From assembly GCA_039105265.1 (NCBI GenBank), contig JAPFFF010000010.1, positions 310,001 to 374,000 on the forward strand: DNA of 64,000 bases. Direction: 5' to 3'. Position 1 is the first letter of the stretch. Each line of letters starts with the position of its first letter. This DNA comes from Tritrichomonas musculus (taxonomy: Eukaryota; Parabasalia; Tritrichomonadida; Tritrichomonadidae). A program made the translations under genes and the position numbers. Positions 11,922 through 24,757 of the stretch are shown here, in pieces. The notes under the pieces were generated by a model. It was given only the letters and a program-made list of their open reading frames with translations. It did no database searches and had not been told where the DNA came from.

Positions 11922-12838
11922 GTTAAATAAAACACAAATCTCAAACACTTTTGTAAGATAATTAAAAACGATTTCGAAATTAAGTAAAATCAATAAAGAT
12001 TAAATCGCAATATCAATTATTCTTATTCAAACGTTTCTCACAAGTGAACAGAGTTAAATAAAACACAAATCTCAAACACTTTTGTAAGATAATTAAAAAC
12101 GATTTCGAAATTAAGTAAAATCAATAAAGATTAAATCGCAATATCAATTATTCTTATTCAAACGTTTCTCACAAGTGAACAGAGTTAAATAAAACACAAA
12201 TCTCAAACACTTTTGTAAGATAATTAAAAACGATTTCGAAATTAAGTAAAATCAATAAAGATTAAATCGCAATATCAATTATTCTTATTCAAACGTTTCT
12301 CACAAGTGAACAGAGTTAAATAAAACACAAATCTCAAACACTTTTGTAAGATAATTAAAAACGATTTCGAAATTAAGTAAAATCAGTAAAAATTAAATCG
12401 CAATATCAATTATTCTTATTCAAACGTTTCTCACAAGTATACAGAGTTAAATAAAACATAAATCTCAAACACTTTTGTAAGATAATTAAAAACGATTTCG
12501 AAATTAAGTAAAATCAATAAAGATTAAATCGCAATATCAATTATTCTTATTCAAACGTTTCTCACAAGTATACAGAGTTAAATAAAACATAAATCTCAAA
12601 CACTTTTGTAAGATAATTAAAAACGATTTCGAAATTAAGTAAAATCAATAAAGATTAAATCGCAATATCAATTATTCTTATTCAAACGTTTCTCACAAGT
12701 GAACAGAGTTAAATAAAACACAAATCTCAAACACTTTTGTAAGATAATTAAAAACGATTTCGAAATTAAGTAAAATCAATAAAGATTAAATCGCAATATC
12801 AATTATTCTTATTCAAACGTTTCTCACAAGTATACAGA
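11922..12838. repeat. Run of seven Q monomers, first copy
   Basis: Seven consecutive Q monomers with ends r, r, r, v, v, r, v. The fourth is the S+Q hybrid (AGTAAAAATT before Q). Position 14 is C in the first four, T in the next two and C in the last. The run has no HindIII site for over 0.9 kb, whereas most of the array has one per monomer. Confidence 0.92.
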
Positions 12839-12969
12839 GTTAAATAAAACATAAATCTCAAACACTTTTGTAAGATAATTAAAAACGATTTCGAAATTAA
12901 GTAAAATCAGTAAAAATTAAAGCTTAATCTCAGTTATTCTTATTCAAACGTTTCTCACAAATGAACAGA

Positions 12970-13099
12970 GTTAAATAAAACACAAATCTCAAACACTTTT
13001 GTAAGATAATTGAAAAAGATTTCGAAATTAATTAAAATCAGTAAAATTAAAGCTTAATCTCAGTTATTCTTATTCAAACGTTTCTCACAAATGAACAGA
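12970..13099. repeat. 130-bp monomer with single-A loss, first copy
   Basis: The run of five A at monomer 74-78 is four A here (AGTAAAATTAAAGC), giving 130 bp. The state is C14, K, T63, H, type 3, a. The only other indel in the window is the same change at 17161. Confidence 0.95.
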
Positions 13100-13230
13100 G
13101 TTAAATAAAACATAAATCTCAAACACTTTTGTAAGATAATTAAAAACGATTTCGAAATTAAGTAAAATCAGTAAAAATTAAAGCTTAATCTCAGTTATTC
13201 TTATTCTAACATTTCTCACAAATGAACAGA

Positions 13231-14147
13231 GTTAAATAAAACATAAATCTCAAACACTTTTGTAAGATAATTAAAAACGATTTCGAAATTAAGTAAAATC
13301 AATAAAGATTAAATCGCAATATCAATTATTCTTATTCAAACGTTTCTCACAAGTGAACAGAGTTAAATAAAACACAAATCTCAAACACTTTTGTAAGATA
13401 ATTAAAAACGATTTCGAAATTAAGTAAAATCAGTAAAAATTAAAGCTTAATCTCAGTTATTCTTATTCTAACATTTCTCACAAGTGAACAGAGTTAAATA
13501 AAACATAAATCTCAAACACTTTTGTAAGATAATTAAAAACGATTTCGAAATTAAGTAAAATCAATAAAGATTAAATCGCAATATCAATTATTCTTATTCA
13601 AACGTTTCTCACAAGTATACAGAGTTAAATAAAACATAAATCTCAAACACTTTTGTAAGATAATTATAAACGATTTCGAAATTAAGTAAAATCAGTAAAA
13701 ATTAAAGCTTAATCTCAGTTATTCTTAATCTAACATTTCTCACAAATGAACAGAGTTAAATAAAACACAAATCTCAAACACTTTTGTAAGATAATTAAAA
13801 ACGATTTCGAAATTAATTAAAATCAGTAAAAATTAAAGCTTAATCTCAGTTATTCTTATTCAAACGTTTCTCACAAATGAACAGAGTTAAATAAAACATA
13901 AATCTCAAACACTTTTGTAAGATAATTATAAACGATTTCGAAATTAAGTAAAATCAGTAAAAATTAAAGCTTAATCTCAGTTATTCTTATTCAAACGTTT
14001 CTCACAAATGAACAGAGTTAAATAAAACACAAATCTCAAACACTTTTGTAAGATAATTAAAAACGATTTCGAAATTAAGTAAAATCAATAAAAATTAAAG
14101 CTTAATCTCAGTTATTCTTAATCTAACATTTCTCACAAGTGAACAGA
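13231..14147. repeat. Left-domain cassette, copy 7 (seven monomers)
   Basis: States two to eight of the cassette are present in order. The first state is replaced by a C14T type 2 a monomer at 13100, directly after the first 130-bp monomer. The window-start-like block follows at 14148. Confidence 0.85.
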
Positions 14148-14540
14148 GTTAAATAAAACACAAATCTCAAACACTTTTGTAAGATAATTATAAACGATTT
14201 CGAAATTAAGTAAAATCAGTAAAAATTAAAGCTTAATCTCAGTTATTCTTAATCTAACATTTCTCACAAATGAACAGAGTTAAATAAAACACAAATCTCA
14301 AACACTTTTGTAAGATAATTAAAAACGATTTCGAAATTAATTAAAATCAGTAAAAATTAAAGCTTAATCTCAGTTATTCTTATTCTAACATTTCTCACAA
14401 ATGAACAGAGTTAAATAAAACACAAATCTCAAACACTTTTGTAAGATAATTAAAAACGATTTCGAAATTAAGTAAAATCAGTAAAAATTAAAGCTTAATC
14501 TCAGTTATTCTTAATCTAACATTTCTCACAAATGAACAGA

Positions 14541-15588
14541 GTTAAATAAAACACAAATCTCAAACACTTTTGTAAGATAATTAAAAACGATTTCGAAATT
14601 AAGTAAAATCAATAAAAATTAAAGCTTAATCTCAGTTATTCTTATTCAAACGTTTCTCACAAGTGAACAGAGTTAAATAAAACATAAATCTCAAACACTT
14701 TTGTAAGATAATTAAAAACGATTTCGAAATTAAGTAAAATCAATAAAGATTAAATCGCAATATCAATTATTCTTATTCAAACGTTTCTCACAAGTGAACA
14801 GAGTTAAATAAAACACAAATCTCAAACACTTTTGTAAGATAATTAAAAACGATTTCGAAATTAAGTAAAATCAGTAAAAATTAAAGCTTAATCTCAGTTA
14901 TTCTTATTCTAACATTTCTCACAAGTGAACAGAGTTAAATAAAACATAAATCTCAAACACTTTTGTAAGATAATTAAAAACGATTTCGAAATTAAGTAAA
15001 ATCAATAAAGATTAAATCGCAATATCAATTATTCTTATTCAAACGTTTCTCACAAGTATACAGAGTTAAATAAAACATAAATCTCAAACACTTTTGTAAG
15101 ATAATTATAAACGATTTCGAAATTAAGTAAAATCAGTAAAAATTAAAGCTTAATCTCAGTTATTCTTAATCTAACATTTCTCACAAATGAACAGAGTTAA
15201 ATAAAACACAAATCTCAAACACTTTTGTAAGATAATTAAAAACGATTTCGAAATTAATTAAAATCAGTAAAAATTAAAGCTTAATCTCAGTTATTCTTAT
15301 TCAAACGTTTCTCACAAATGAACAGAGTTAAATAAAACATAAATCTCAAACACTTTTGTAAGATAATTATAAACGATTTCGAAATTAAGTAAAATCAGTA
15401 AAAATTAAAGCTTAATCTCAGTTATTCTTATTCAAACGTTTCTCACAAATGAACAGAGTTAAATAAAACACAAATCTCAAACACTTTTGTAAGATAATTA
15501 AAAACGATTTCGAAATTAAGTAAAATCAATAAAAATTAAAGCTTAATCTCAGTTATTCTTAATCTAACATTTCTCACAAGTGAACAGA
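14541..15588. repeat. Left-domain 8-monomer cassette, copy 8
   Basis: All eight ordered states are present. The preceding monomers (14148-14540) match the window start. The copy continues into an A32+K monomer at 15589 and then into the second Q run. Its last six monomers belong to the 19-monomer block duplicated from 10612. Confidence 0.9.
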
Positions 15589-16112
15589 GTTAAATAAAAC
15601 ACAAATCTCAAACACTTTTATAAGATAATTGAAAAAGATTTCGAAATTAAGTAAAATCAATAAAAATTAAAGCTTAATCTCAGTTATTCTTATTCAAACG
15701 TTTCTCACAAATGAACAGAGTTAAATAAAACACAAATCTCAAACACTTTTGTAAGATAATTAAAAACGATTTCGAAATTAAGTAAAATCAATAAAAATTA
15801 AAGCTTAATCTCAGTTATTCTTATTCTAACATTTCTCACAAATGAACAGAGTTAAATAAAACACAAATCTCAAACACTTTTGTAAGATAATTAAAAACGA
15901 TTTCGAAATTAAGTAAAATCAATAAAAATTAAAGCTTAATCTCAGTTATTCTTATTCTAACATTTCTCACAAATGAACAGAGTTAAATAAAACACAAATC
16001 TCAAACACTTTTGTAAGATAATTAAAAACGATTTCGAAATTAATTAAAATCAGTAAAAATTAAAGCTTAATCTCAGTTATTCTTATTCAAACGTTTCTCA
16101 CAAGTGAACAGA

Positions 16113-17029
16113 GTTAAATAAAACACAAATCTCAAACACTTTTGTAAGATAATTAAAAACGATTTCGAAATTAAGTAAAATCAATAAAGATTAAATCGCA
16201 ATATCAATTATTCTTATTCAAACGTTTCTCACAAGTGAACAGAGTTAAATAAAACACAAATCTCAAACACTTTTGTAAGATAATTAAAAACGATTTCGAA
16301 ATTAAGTAAAATCAATAAAGATTAAATCGCAATATCAATTATTCTTATTCAAACGTTTCTCACAAGTGAACAGAGTTAAATAAAACACAAATCTCAAACA
16401 CTTTTGTAAGATAATTAAAAACGATTTCGAAATTAAGTAAAATCAATAAAGATTAAATCGCAATATCAATTATTCTTATTCAAACGTTTCTCACAAGTGA
16501 ACAGAGTTAAATAAAACACAAATCTCAAACACTTTTGTAAGATAATTAAAAACGATTTCGAAATTAAGTAAAATCAGTAAAAATTAAATCGCAATATCAA
16601 TTATTCTTATTCAAACGTTTCTCACAAGTATACAGAGTTAAATAAAACATAAATCTCAAACACTTTTGTAAGATAATTAAAAACGATTTCGAAATTAAGT
16701 AAAATCAATAAAGATTAAATCGCAATATCAATTATTCTTATTCAAACGTTTCTCACAAGTATACAGAGTTAAATAAAACATAAATCTCAAACACTTTTGT
16801 AAGATAATTAAAAACGATTTCGAAATTAAGTAAAATCAATAAAGATTAAATCGCAATATCAATTATTCTTATTCAAACGTTTCTCACAAGTGAACAGAGT
16901 TAAATAAAACACAAATCTCAAACACTTTTGTAAGATAATTAAAAACGATTTCGAAATTAAGTAAAATCAATAAAGATTAAATCGCAATATCAATTATTCT
17001 TATTCAAACGTTTCTCACAAGTATACAGA
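16113..17029. repeat. Run of seven Q monomers, second copy
   Basis: The same seven ordered Q monomers as 11922-12838, including the S+Q hybrid in fourth place and ends r, r, r, v, v, r, v. This is the last place in the window where the v end occurs. Confidence 0.92.
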
Positions 17030-17160
17030 GTTAAATAAAACATAAATCTCAAACACTTTTGTAAGATAATTAAAAACGATTTCGAAATTAAGTAAAATCA
17101 GTAAAAATTAAAGCTTAATCTCAGTTATTCTTATTCAAACGTTTCTCACAAATGAACAGA

Positions 17161-17290
17161 GTTAAATAAAACACAAATCTCAAACACTTTTGTAAGATAA
17201 TTGAAAAAGATTTCGAAATTAATTAAAATCAGTAAAATTAAAGCTTAATCTCAGTTATTCTTATTCAAACGTTTCTCACAAATGAACAGA
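17161..17290. repeat. 130-bp monomer with single-A loss, second copy
   Basis: Same one-base loss and same diagnostic states as 12970-13099. Sharing this rare indel shows common descent of the two 19-monomer blocks, since independent loss on the same variant background is unlikely. Confidence 0.95.
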
Positions 17291-18076
17291 GTTAAATAAA
17301 ACACAAATCTCAAACACTTTTGTAAGATAATTAAAAACGATTTCGAAATTAAGTAAAATCAGTAAAAATTAAAGCTTAATCTCAGTTATTCTTATTCTAA
17401 CATTTCTCACAAATGAACAGAGTTAAATAAAACACAAATCTCAAACACTTTTGTAAGATAATTATAAACGATTTCGAAATTAAGTAAAATCAGTAAAAAT
17501 TAAAGCTTAATCTCAGTTATTCTTATTCAAACGTTTCTCACAAATGAACAGAGTTAAATAAAACACAAATCTCAAACACTTTTGTAAGATAATTAAAAAC
17601 GATTTCGAAATTAAGTAAAATCAGTAAAAATTAAAGCTTAATCTCAGTTATTCTTATTCAAACGTTTCTCACAAATGAACAGAGTTAAATAAAACACAAA
17701 TCTCAAACACTTTTGTAAGATAATTATAAACGATTTCGAAATTAAGTAAAATCAGTAAAAATTAAAGCTTAATCTCAGTTATTCTTAATCTAACATTTCT
17801 CACAAATGAACAGAGTTAAATAAAACACAAATCTCAAACACTTTTGTAAGATAATTAAAAACGATTTCGAAATTAAGTAAAATCAGTAAAAATTAAAGCT
17901 TAATCTCAGTTATTCTTAATCTAACATTTCTCACAAATGAACAGAGTTAAATAAAACACAAATCTCAAACACTTTTGTAAGATAATTAAAAACGATTTCG
18001 AAATTAAGTAAAATCAGTAAAAATTAAAGCTTAATCTCAGTTATTCTTATTCAAACGTTTCTCACAAATGAACAGA

Positions 18077-18338
18077 GTTAAATAAAACACAAATCTCAAA
18101 CACTTTTGTAAGATAATTAAAAACGATTTCGAAATTAAGTAAAATCAGTAAAAATTAAAGCTTATTCTCAATTATTCTTAATCTAACATTTCTCACAAAT
18201 GAACAGAGTTAAATAAAACACAAATCTCAAACACTTTTGTAAGATAATTAAAAACGATTTCGAAATTAAGTAAAATCAGTAAAAATTAAAGCGCAATATC
18301 AATTATTCTTATTCAAACGTTTCTCACAAATGAACAGA
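18077..18338. repeat. h-R monomer pair
   Basis: h type 1 monomer followed by R type 3 monomer. The R monomer lies seven monomers before the Q monomer of the first anchor cassette, a spacing also seen at 24758. Confidence 0.9.
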
Positions 18339-18600
18339 GTTAAATAAAACACAAATCTCAAACACTTTTGTAAGATAATTAAAAACGATTTCGAAATTAA
18401 GTAAAATCAGTAAAAATTAAAGCTTAATCTCAGTTATTCTTATTCAAACGTTTCTCACAAGTGAACAGAGTTAAATAAAACACAAATCTCAAACACTTTT
18501 GTAAGATAATTAAAAACGATTTCGAAATTAAGTAAAATCAGTAAAAATTAAAGCTTAATCTCAGTTATTCTTATTCAAACGTTTCTCACAAATGAACAGA

Positions 18601-19386
18601 GTTAAATAAAACACAAATCTCAAACACTTTTGTAAGATAATTAAAAACGATTTCGAAATTAAGTAAAATCAGTAAAAATTAAAGCTTAATCTCAGTTATT
18701 CTTAATCTAACATTTCTCACAAATGAACAGAGTTAAATAAAACACAAATCTCAAACACTTTTATAAGATAATTAAAAACGATTTCGAAATTAAGTAAAAT
18801 CAGTAAAAATTAAAGCTTAATCTCAGTTATTCTTATTCAAACGTTTCTCACAAATGAACAGAGTTAAATAAAACACAAATCTCAAACACTTTTGTAAGAT
18901 AATTAAAAACGATTTCGAAATTAAGTAAAATCAGTAAAAATTAAAGCTTAATCTCAGTTATTCTTATTCAAACGTTTCTCACAAATGAACAGAGTTAAAT
19001 AAAACACAAATCTCAAACACTTTTGTAAGATAATTAAAAACGATTTCGAAATTAAGTAAAATCAGTAAAAATTAAAGCTTAATCTCAGTTATTCTTAATC
19101 TAACATTTCTCACAAATGAACAGAGTTAAATAAAACACAAATCTCAAACACTTTTGTAAGATAATTAAAAACGATTTCGAAATTAAGTAAAATCAATAAA
19201 GATTAAATCGCAATATCAATTATTCTTATTCAAACGTTTCTCACAAGTGAACAGAGTTAAATAAAACACAAATCTCAAACACTTTTGTAAGATAATTAAA
19301 AACGATTTCGAAATTAAGTAAAATCAATAAAGATTAAAGCTTAATCTCAGTTATTCTTAATCTAACATTTCTCACAAATGAACAGA
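18601..19386. repeat. Right-domain 6-monomer anchor cassette, copy 1
   Basis: Ordered states: type 1; A32 type 3; type 3; type 1; D-Q type 3 r (19125); D-H type 1 (19256). The last monomer joins AATAAAGATT to the HindIII box, a hybrid found in this domain and not in the left one. The cassette defines the right-domain HOR phase. Confidence 0.9.
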
Positions 19387-20565
19387 GTTAAATAAAACAC
19401 AAATCTCAAACACTTTTGTAAGATAATTAAAAACGATTTCGAAATTAAGTAAAATCAGTAAAAATTAAAGCTTAATCTCAGTTATTCTTATTCAAACGTT
19501 TCTCACAAATGAACAGAGTTAAATAAAACATAAATCTCAAACACTTTTGTAAGATAATTAAAAACGATTTCGAAATTAAGTAAAATCAGTAAAAATTAAA
19601 GCTTAATCTCAGTTATTCTTAATCTAACATTTCTCACAAATGAACAGAGTTAAATAAAACACAAATCTCAAACACTTTTGTAAGATAATTAAAAACGATT
19701 TCGAAATTAAGTAAAATCAGTAAAAATTAAAGCTTAATCTCAGTTATTCTTAATCTAACATTTCTCACAAATGAACAGAGTTAAATAAAACACAAATCTC
19801 AAACACTTTTATAAGATAATTATAAACGATTTCGAAATTAAGTAAAATCAATAAAAATTAAAGCTTAATCTCAGTTATTCTTAATCTAACATTTCTCACA
19901 AATGAACAGAGTTAAATAAAACACAAATCTCAAACACTTTTGTAAGATAATTAAAAACGATTTCGAAATTAAGTAAAATCAGTAAAAATTAAAGCTTAAT
20001 CTCAGTTATTCTTAATCTAACGTTTCTCACAAATGAACAGAGTTAAATAAAACACAAATCTCAAACACTTTTGTAAGATAATTAAAAACGATTTCGAAAT
20101 TAAGTAAAATCAGTAAAAATTAAAGCTTAATCTCAGTTATTCTTATTCAAACGTTTCTCACAAATGAACAGAGTTAAATAAAACACAAATCTCAAACACT
20201 TTTGTAAGATAATTAAAAACGATTTCGAAATTAAGTAAAATCAGTAAAAATTAAAGCTTAATCTCAGTTATTCTTATTCAAACGTTTCTCACAAATGAAC
20301 AGAGTTAAATAAAACACAAATCTCAAACACTTTTGTAAGATAATTATAAACGATTTCGAAATTAAGTAAAATCAGTAAAAATTAAAGCTTAATCTCAGTT
20401 ATTCTTAATCTAACATTTCTCACAAATGAACAGAGTTAAATAAAACACAAATCTCAAACACTTTTGTAAGATAATTAAAAACGATTTCGAAATTAAGTAA
20501 AATCAGTAAAAATTAAAGCTTAATCTCAGTTATTCTTAATCTAACATTTCTCACAAATGAACAGA

Positions 20566-20696
20566 GTTAAATAAAACACAAATCTCAAACACTTTTGTAA
20601 GATAATTAAAAACGATTTCGAAATTAAGTAAAATCAGTAAAAATTAAAGCGCAATATCAATTATTCTTATTCAAACGTTTCTCACAAATGAACAGA
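20566..20696. repeat. Single R monomer without its h partner
   Basis: R type 3 monomer preceded by an ordinary type 1 monomer. It lies 11 monomers before the Q of anchor copy 2; the same h-less arrangement recurs 32 monomers later at 24758. Confidence 0.88.
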
Positions 20697-21482
20697 GTTA
20701 AATAAAACACAAATCTCAAACACTTTTGTAAGATAATTAAAAACGATTTCGAAATTAAGTAAAATCAGTAAAAATTAAAGCTTAATCTCAGTTATTCTTA
20801 TTCAAACGTTTCTCACAAGTGAACAGAGTTAAATAAAACACAAATCTCAAACACTTTTGTAAGATAATTAAAAACGATTTCGAAATTAAGTAAAATCAGT
20901 AAAAATTAAAGCTTAATCTCAGTTATTCTTAATCTAACATTTCTCACAAATGAACAGAGTTAAATAAAACACAAATCTCAAACACTTTTGTAAGATAATT
21001 AAAAACGATTTCGAAATTAAGTAAAATCAGTAAAAATTAAAGCTTAATCTCAGTTATTCTTAATCTAACATTTCTCACAAATGAACAGAGTTAAATAAAA
21101 CACAAATCTCAAACACTTTTGTAAGATAATTAAAAACGATTTCGAAATTAAGTAAAATCAGTAAAAATTAAAGCTTAATCTCAGTTATTCTTATTCAAAC
21201 GTTTCTCACAAGTGAACAGAGTTAAATAAAACACAAATCTCAAACACTTTTGTAAGATAATTAAAAACGATTTCGAAATTAAGTAAAATCAGTAAAAATT
21301 AAAGCTTAATCTCAGTTATTCTTAATCTAACATTTCTCACAAATGAACAGAGTTAAATAAAACACAAATCTCAAACACTTTTGTAAGATAATTAAAAACG
21401 ATTTCGAAATTAAGTAAAATCAGTAAAAATTAAAGCTTAATCTCAGTTATTCTTATTCAAACGTTTCTCACAAATGAACAGA

Positions 21483-22268
21483 GTTAAATAAAACACAAAT
21501 CTCAAACACTTTTGTAAGATAATTAAAAACGATTTCGAAATTAAGTAAAATCAGTAAAAATTAAAGCTTAATCTCAGTTATTCTTAATCTAACATTTCTC
21601 ACAAATGAACAGAGTTAAATAAAACACAAATCTCAAACACTTTTATAAGATAATTAAAAACGATTTCGAAATTAAGTAAAATCAGTAAAAATTAAAGCTT
21701 AATCTCAGTTATTCTTATTCAAACGTTTCTCACAAATGAACAGAGTTAAATAAAACACAAATCTCAAACACTTTTGTAAGATAATTAAAAACGATTTCGA
21801 AATTAAGTAAAATCAGTAAAAATTAAAGCTTAATCTCAGTTATTCTTATTCAAACGTTTCTCACAAATGAACAGAGTTAAATAAAACACAAATCTCAAAC
21901 ACTTTTGTAAGATAATTAAAAACGATTTCGAAATTAAGTAAAATCAGTAAAAATTAAAGCTTAATCTCAGTTATTCTTAATCTAACATTTCTCACAAATG
22001 AACAGAGTTAAATAAAACACAAATCTCAAACACTTTTGTAAGATAATTAAAAACGATTTCGAAATTAAGTAAAATCAATAAAGATTAAATCGCAATATCA
22101 ATTATTCTTATTCAAACGTTTCTCACAAGTGAACAGAGTTAAATAAAACACAAATCTCAAACACTTTTGTAAGATAATTAAAAACGATTTCGAAATTAAG
22201 TAAAATCAATAAAGATTAAAGCTTAATCTCAGTTATTCTTAATCTAACATTTCTCACAAATGAACAGA
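21483..22268. repeat. Right-domain anchor cassette, copy 2
   Basis: Same six ordered states as the copy at 18601; the spacing is 22 monomers (2882 bp). Confidence 0.9.
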
Positions 22269-24757
22269 GTTAAATAAAACACAAATCTCAAACACTTTTG
22301 TAAGATAATTAAAAACGATTTCGAAATTAAGTAAAATCAGTAAAAATTAAAGCTTAATCTCAGTTATTCTTAATCTAACATTTCTCACAAATGAACAGAG
22401 TTAAATAAAACACAAATCTCAAACACTTTTGTAAGATAATTAAAAACGATTTCGAAATTAAGTAAAATCAGTAAAAATTAAAGCTTAATCTCAGTTATTC
22501 TTAATCTAACATTTCTCACAAATGAACAGAGTTAAATAAAACACAAATCTCAAACACTTTTATAAGATAATTAAAAACGATTTCGAAATTAAGTAAAATC
22601 AATAAAAATTAAAGCTTAATCTCAGTTATTCTTAATCTAACATTTCTCACAAATGAACAGAGTTAAATAAAACACAAATCTCAAACACTTTTGTAAGATA
22701 ATTATAAACGATTTCGAAATTAAGTAAAATCAGTAAAAATTAAAGCTTAATCTCAGTTATTCTTATTCAAACGTTTCTCACAAGTGAACAGAGTTAAATA
22801 AAACACAAATCTCAAACACTTTTGTAAGATAATTATAAACGATTTCGAAATTAAGTAAAATCAGTAAAAATTAAAGCTTAATCTCAGTTATTCTTAATCT
22901 AACATTTCTCACAAATGAACAGAGTTAAATAAAACACAAATCTCAAACACTTTTGTAAGATAATTATAAACGATTTCGAAATTAAGTAAAATCAGTAAAA
23001 ATTAAAGCTTAATCTCAGTTATTCTTATTCAAACGTTTCTCACAAATGAACAGAGTTAAATAAAACACAAATCTCAAACACTTTTGTAAGATAATTAAAA
23101 ACGATTTCGAAATTAAGTAAAATCAGTAAAAATTAAAGCTTAATCTCAGTTATTCTTAATCTAACATTTCTCACAAATGAACAGAGTTAAATAAAACACA
23201 AATCTCAAACACTTTTATAAGATAATTAAAAACGATTTCGAAATTAAGTAAAATCAGTAAAAATTAAAGCTTAATCTCAGTTATTCTTATTCAAACGTTT
23301 CTCACAAGTGAACAGAGTTAAATAAAACACAAATCTCAAACACTTTTGTAAGATAATTAAAAACGATTTCGAAATTAAGTAAAATCAGTAAAAATTAAAG
23401 CTTAATCTCAGTTATTCTTAATCTAACATTTCTCACAAATGAACAGAGTTAAATAAAACACAAATCTCAAACACTTTTGTAAGATAATTAAAAACGATTT
23501 CGAAATTAAGTAAAATCAGTAAAAATTAAAGCTTAATCTCAGTTATTCTTATTCAAACGTTTCTCACAAATGAACAGAGTTAAATAAAACACAAATCTCA
23601 AACACTTTTGTAAGATAATTATAAACGATTTCGAAATTAAGTAAAATCAGTAAAAATTAAAGCTTAATCTCAGTTATTCTTAATCTAACATTTCTCACAA
23701 ATGAACAGAGTTAAATAAAACACAAATCTCAAACACTTTTGTAAGATAATTATAAACGATTTCGAAATTAAGTAAAATCAGTAAAAATTAAAGCTTAATC
23801 TCAGTTATTCTTATTCAAACGTTTCTCACAAATGAACAGAGTTAAATAAAACACAAATCTCAAACACTTTTGTAAGATAATTAAAAACGATTTCGAAATT
23901 AAGTAAAATCAGTAAAAATTAAAGCTTAATCTCAGTTATTCTTAATCTAACATTTCTCACAAATGAACAGAGTTAAATAAAACACAAATCTCAAACACTT
24001 TTATAAGATAATTAAAAACGATTTCGAAATTAAGTAAAATCAGTAAAAATTAAAGCTTAATCTCAGTTATTCTTATTCAAACGTTTCTCACAAGTGAACA
24101 GAGTTAAATAAAACACAAATCTCAAACACTTTTGTAAGATAATTAAAAACGATTTCGAAATTAAGTAAAATCAGTAAAAATTAAAGCTTAATCTCAGTTA
24201 TTCTTAATCTAACATTTCTCACAAATGAACAGAGTTAAATAAAACACAAATCTCAAACACTTTTGTAAGATAATTAAAAACGATTTCGAAATTAAGTAAA
24301 ATCAGTAAAAATTAAAGCTTAATCTCAGTTATTCTTATTCAAACGTTTCTCACAAATGAACAGAGTTAAATAAAACACAAATCTCAAACACTTTTGTAAG
24401 ATAATTAAAAACGATTTCGAAATTAAGTAAAATCAGTAAAAATTAAAGCTTAATCTCAGTTATTCTTATTCAAACGTTTCTCACAAATGAACAGAGTTAA
24501 ATAAAACACAAATCTCAAACACTTTTGTAAGATAATTATAAACGATTTCGAAATTAAGTAAAATCAGTAAAAATTAAAGCTTAATCTCAGTTATTCTTAA
24601 TCTAACATTTCTCACAAATGAACAGAGTTAAATAAAACACAAATCTCAAACACTTTTGTAAGATAATTAAAAACGATTTCGAAATTAAGTAAAATCAGTA
24701 AAAATTAAAGCTTAATCTCAGTTATTCTTAATCTAACATTTCTCACAAATGAACAGA

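Larger units (their letters stand above)
10612..13099. repeat. 19-monomer block, first copy
   Basis: Nineteen monomers matching 14803-17290 at every diagnostic site, including a final 130-bp monomer with the same single-base loss. The offset between copies is 4191 bp. The block runs from the end of an 8-monomer cassette through the A32+K block and the seven-monomer Q run. Confidence 0.92.
1..17290. repeat. Left HOR domain (132 monomers, Q- and v-rich)
   Basis: This domain holds 34 monomers with the Q box (HindIII site lost) and all 17 monomers with the v end (GTATAC); the right domain has nine Q and no v. It is organised round an 8-monomer cassette present eight times, usually followed by a block of G72A monomers that starts with an A32+K monomer. 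Large shifts relate its parts: monomers from 1 match those from 3276 (25-unit shift), 7861 (60 units) and 14148 (108 units less one base). T63, C14T and type 2 boxes are also commoner here than in the right domain. The boundary at 17290 is the end of the second 130-bp monomer. Confidence 0.85.
14803..17290. repeat. 19-monomer block, second copy, ending at the domain boundary
   Basis: Copy of 10612-13099 with the same monomer order and the same terminal 130-bp monomer. The next monomer differs from its counterpart at position 14 (C here, T at 13100), and everything beyond is right-domain sequence. Its end therefore marks the junction between the two HOR families. Confidence 0.92.
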
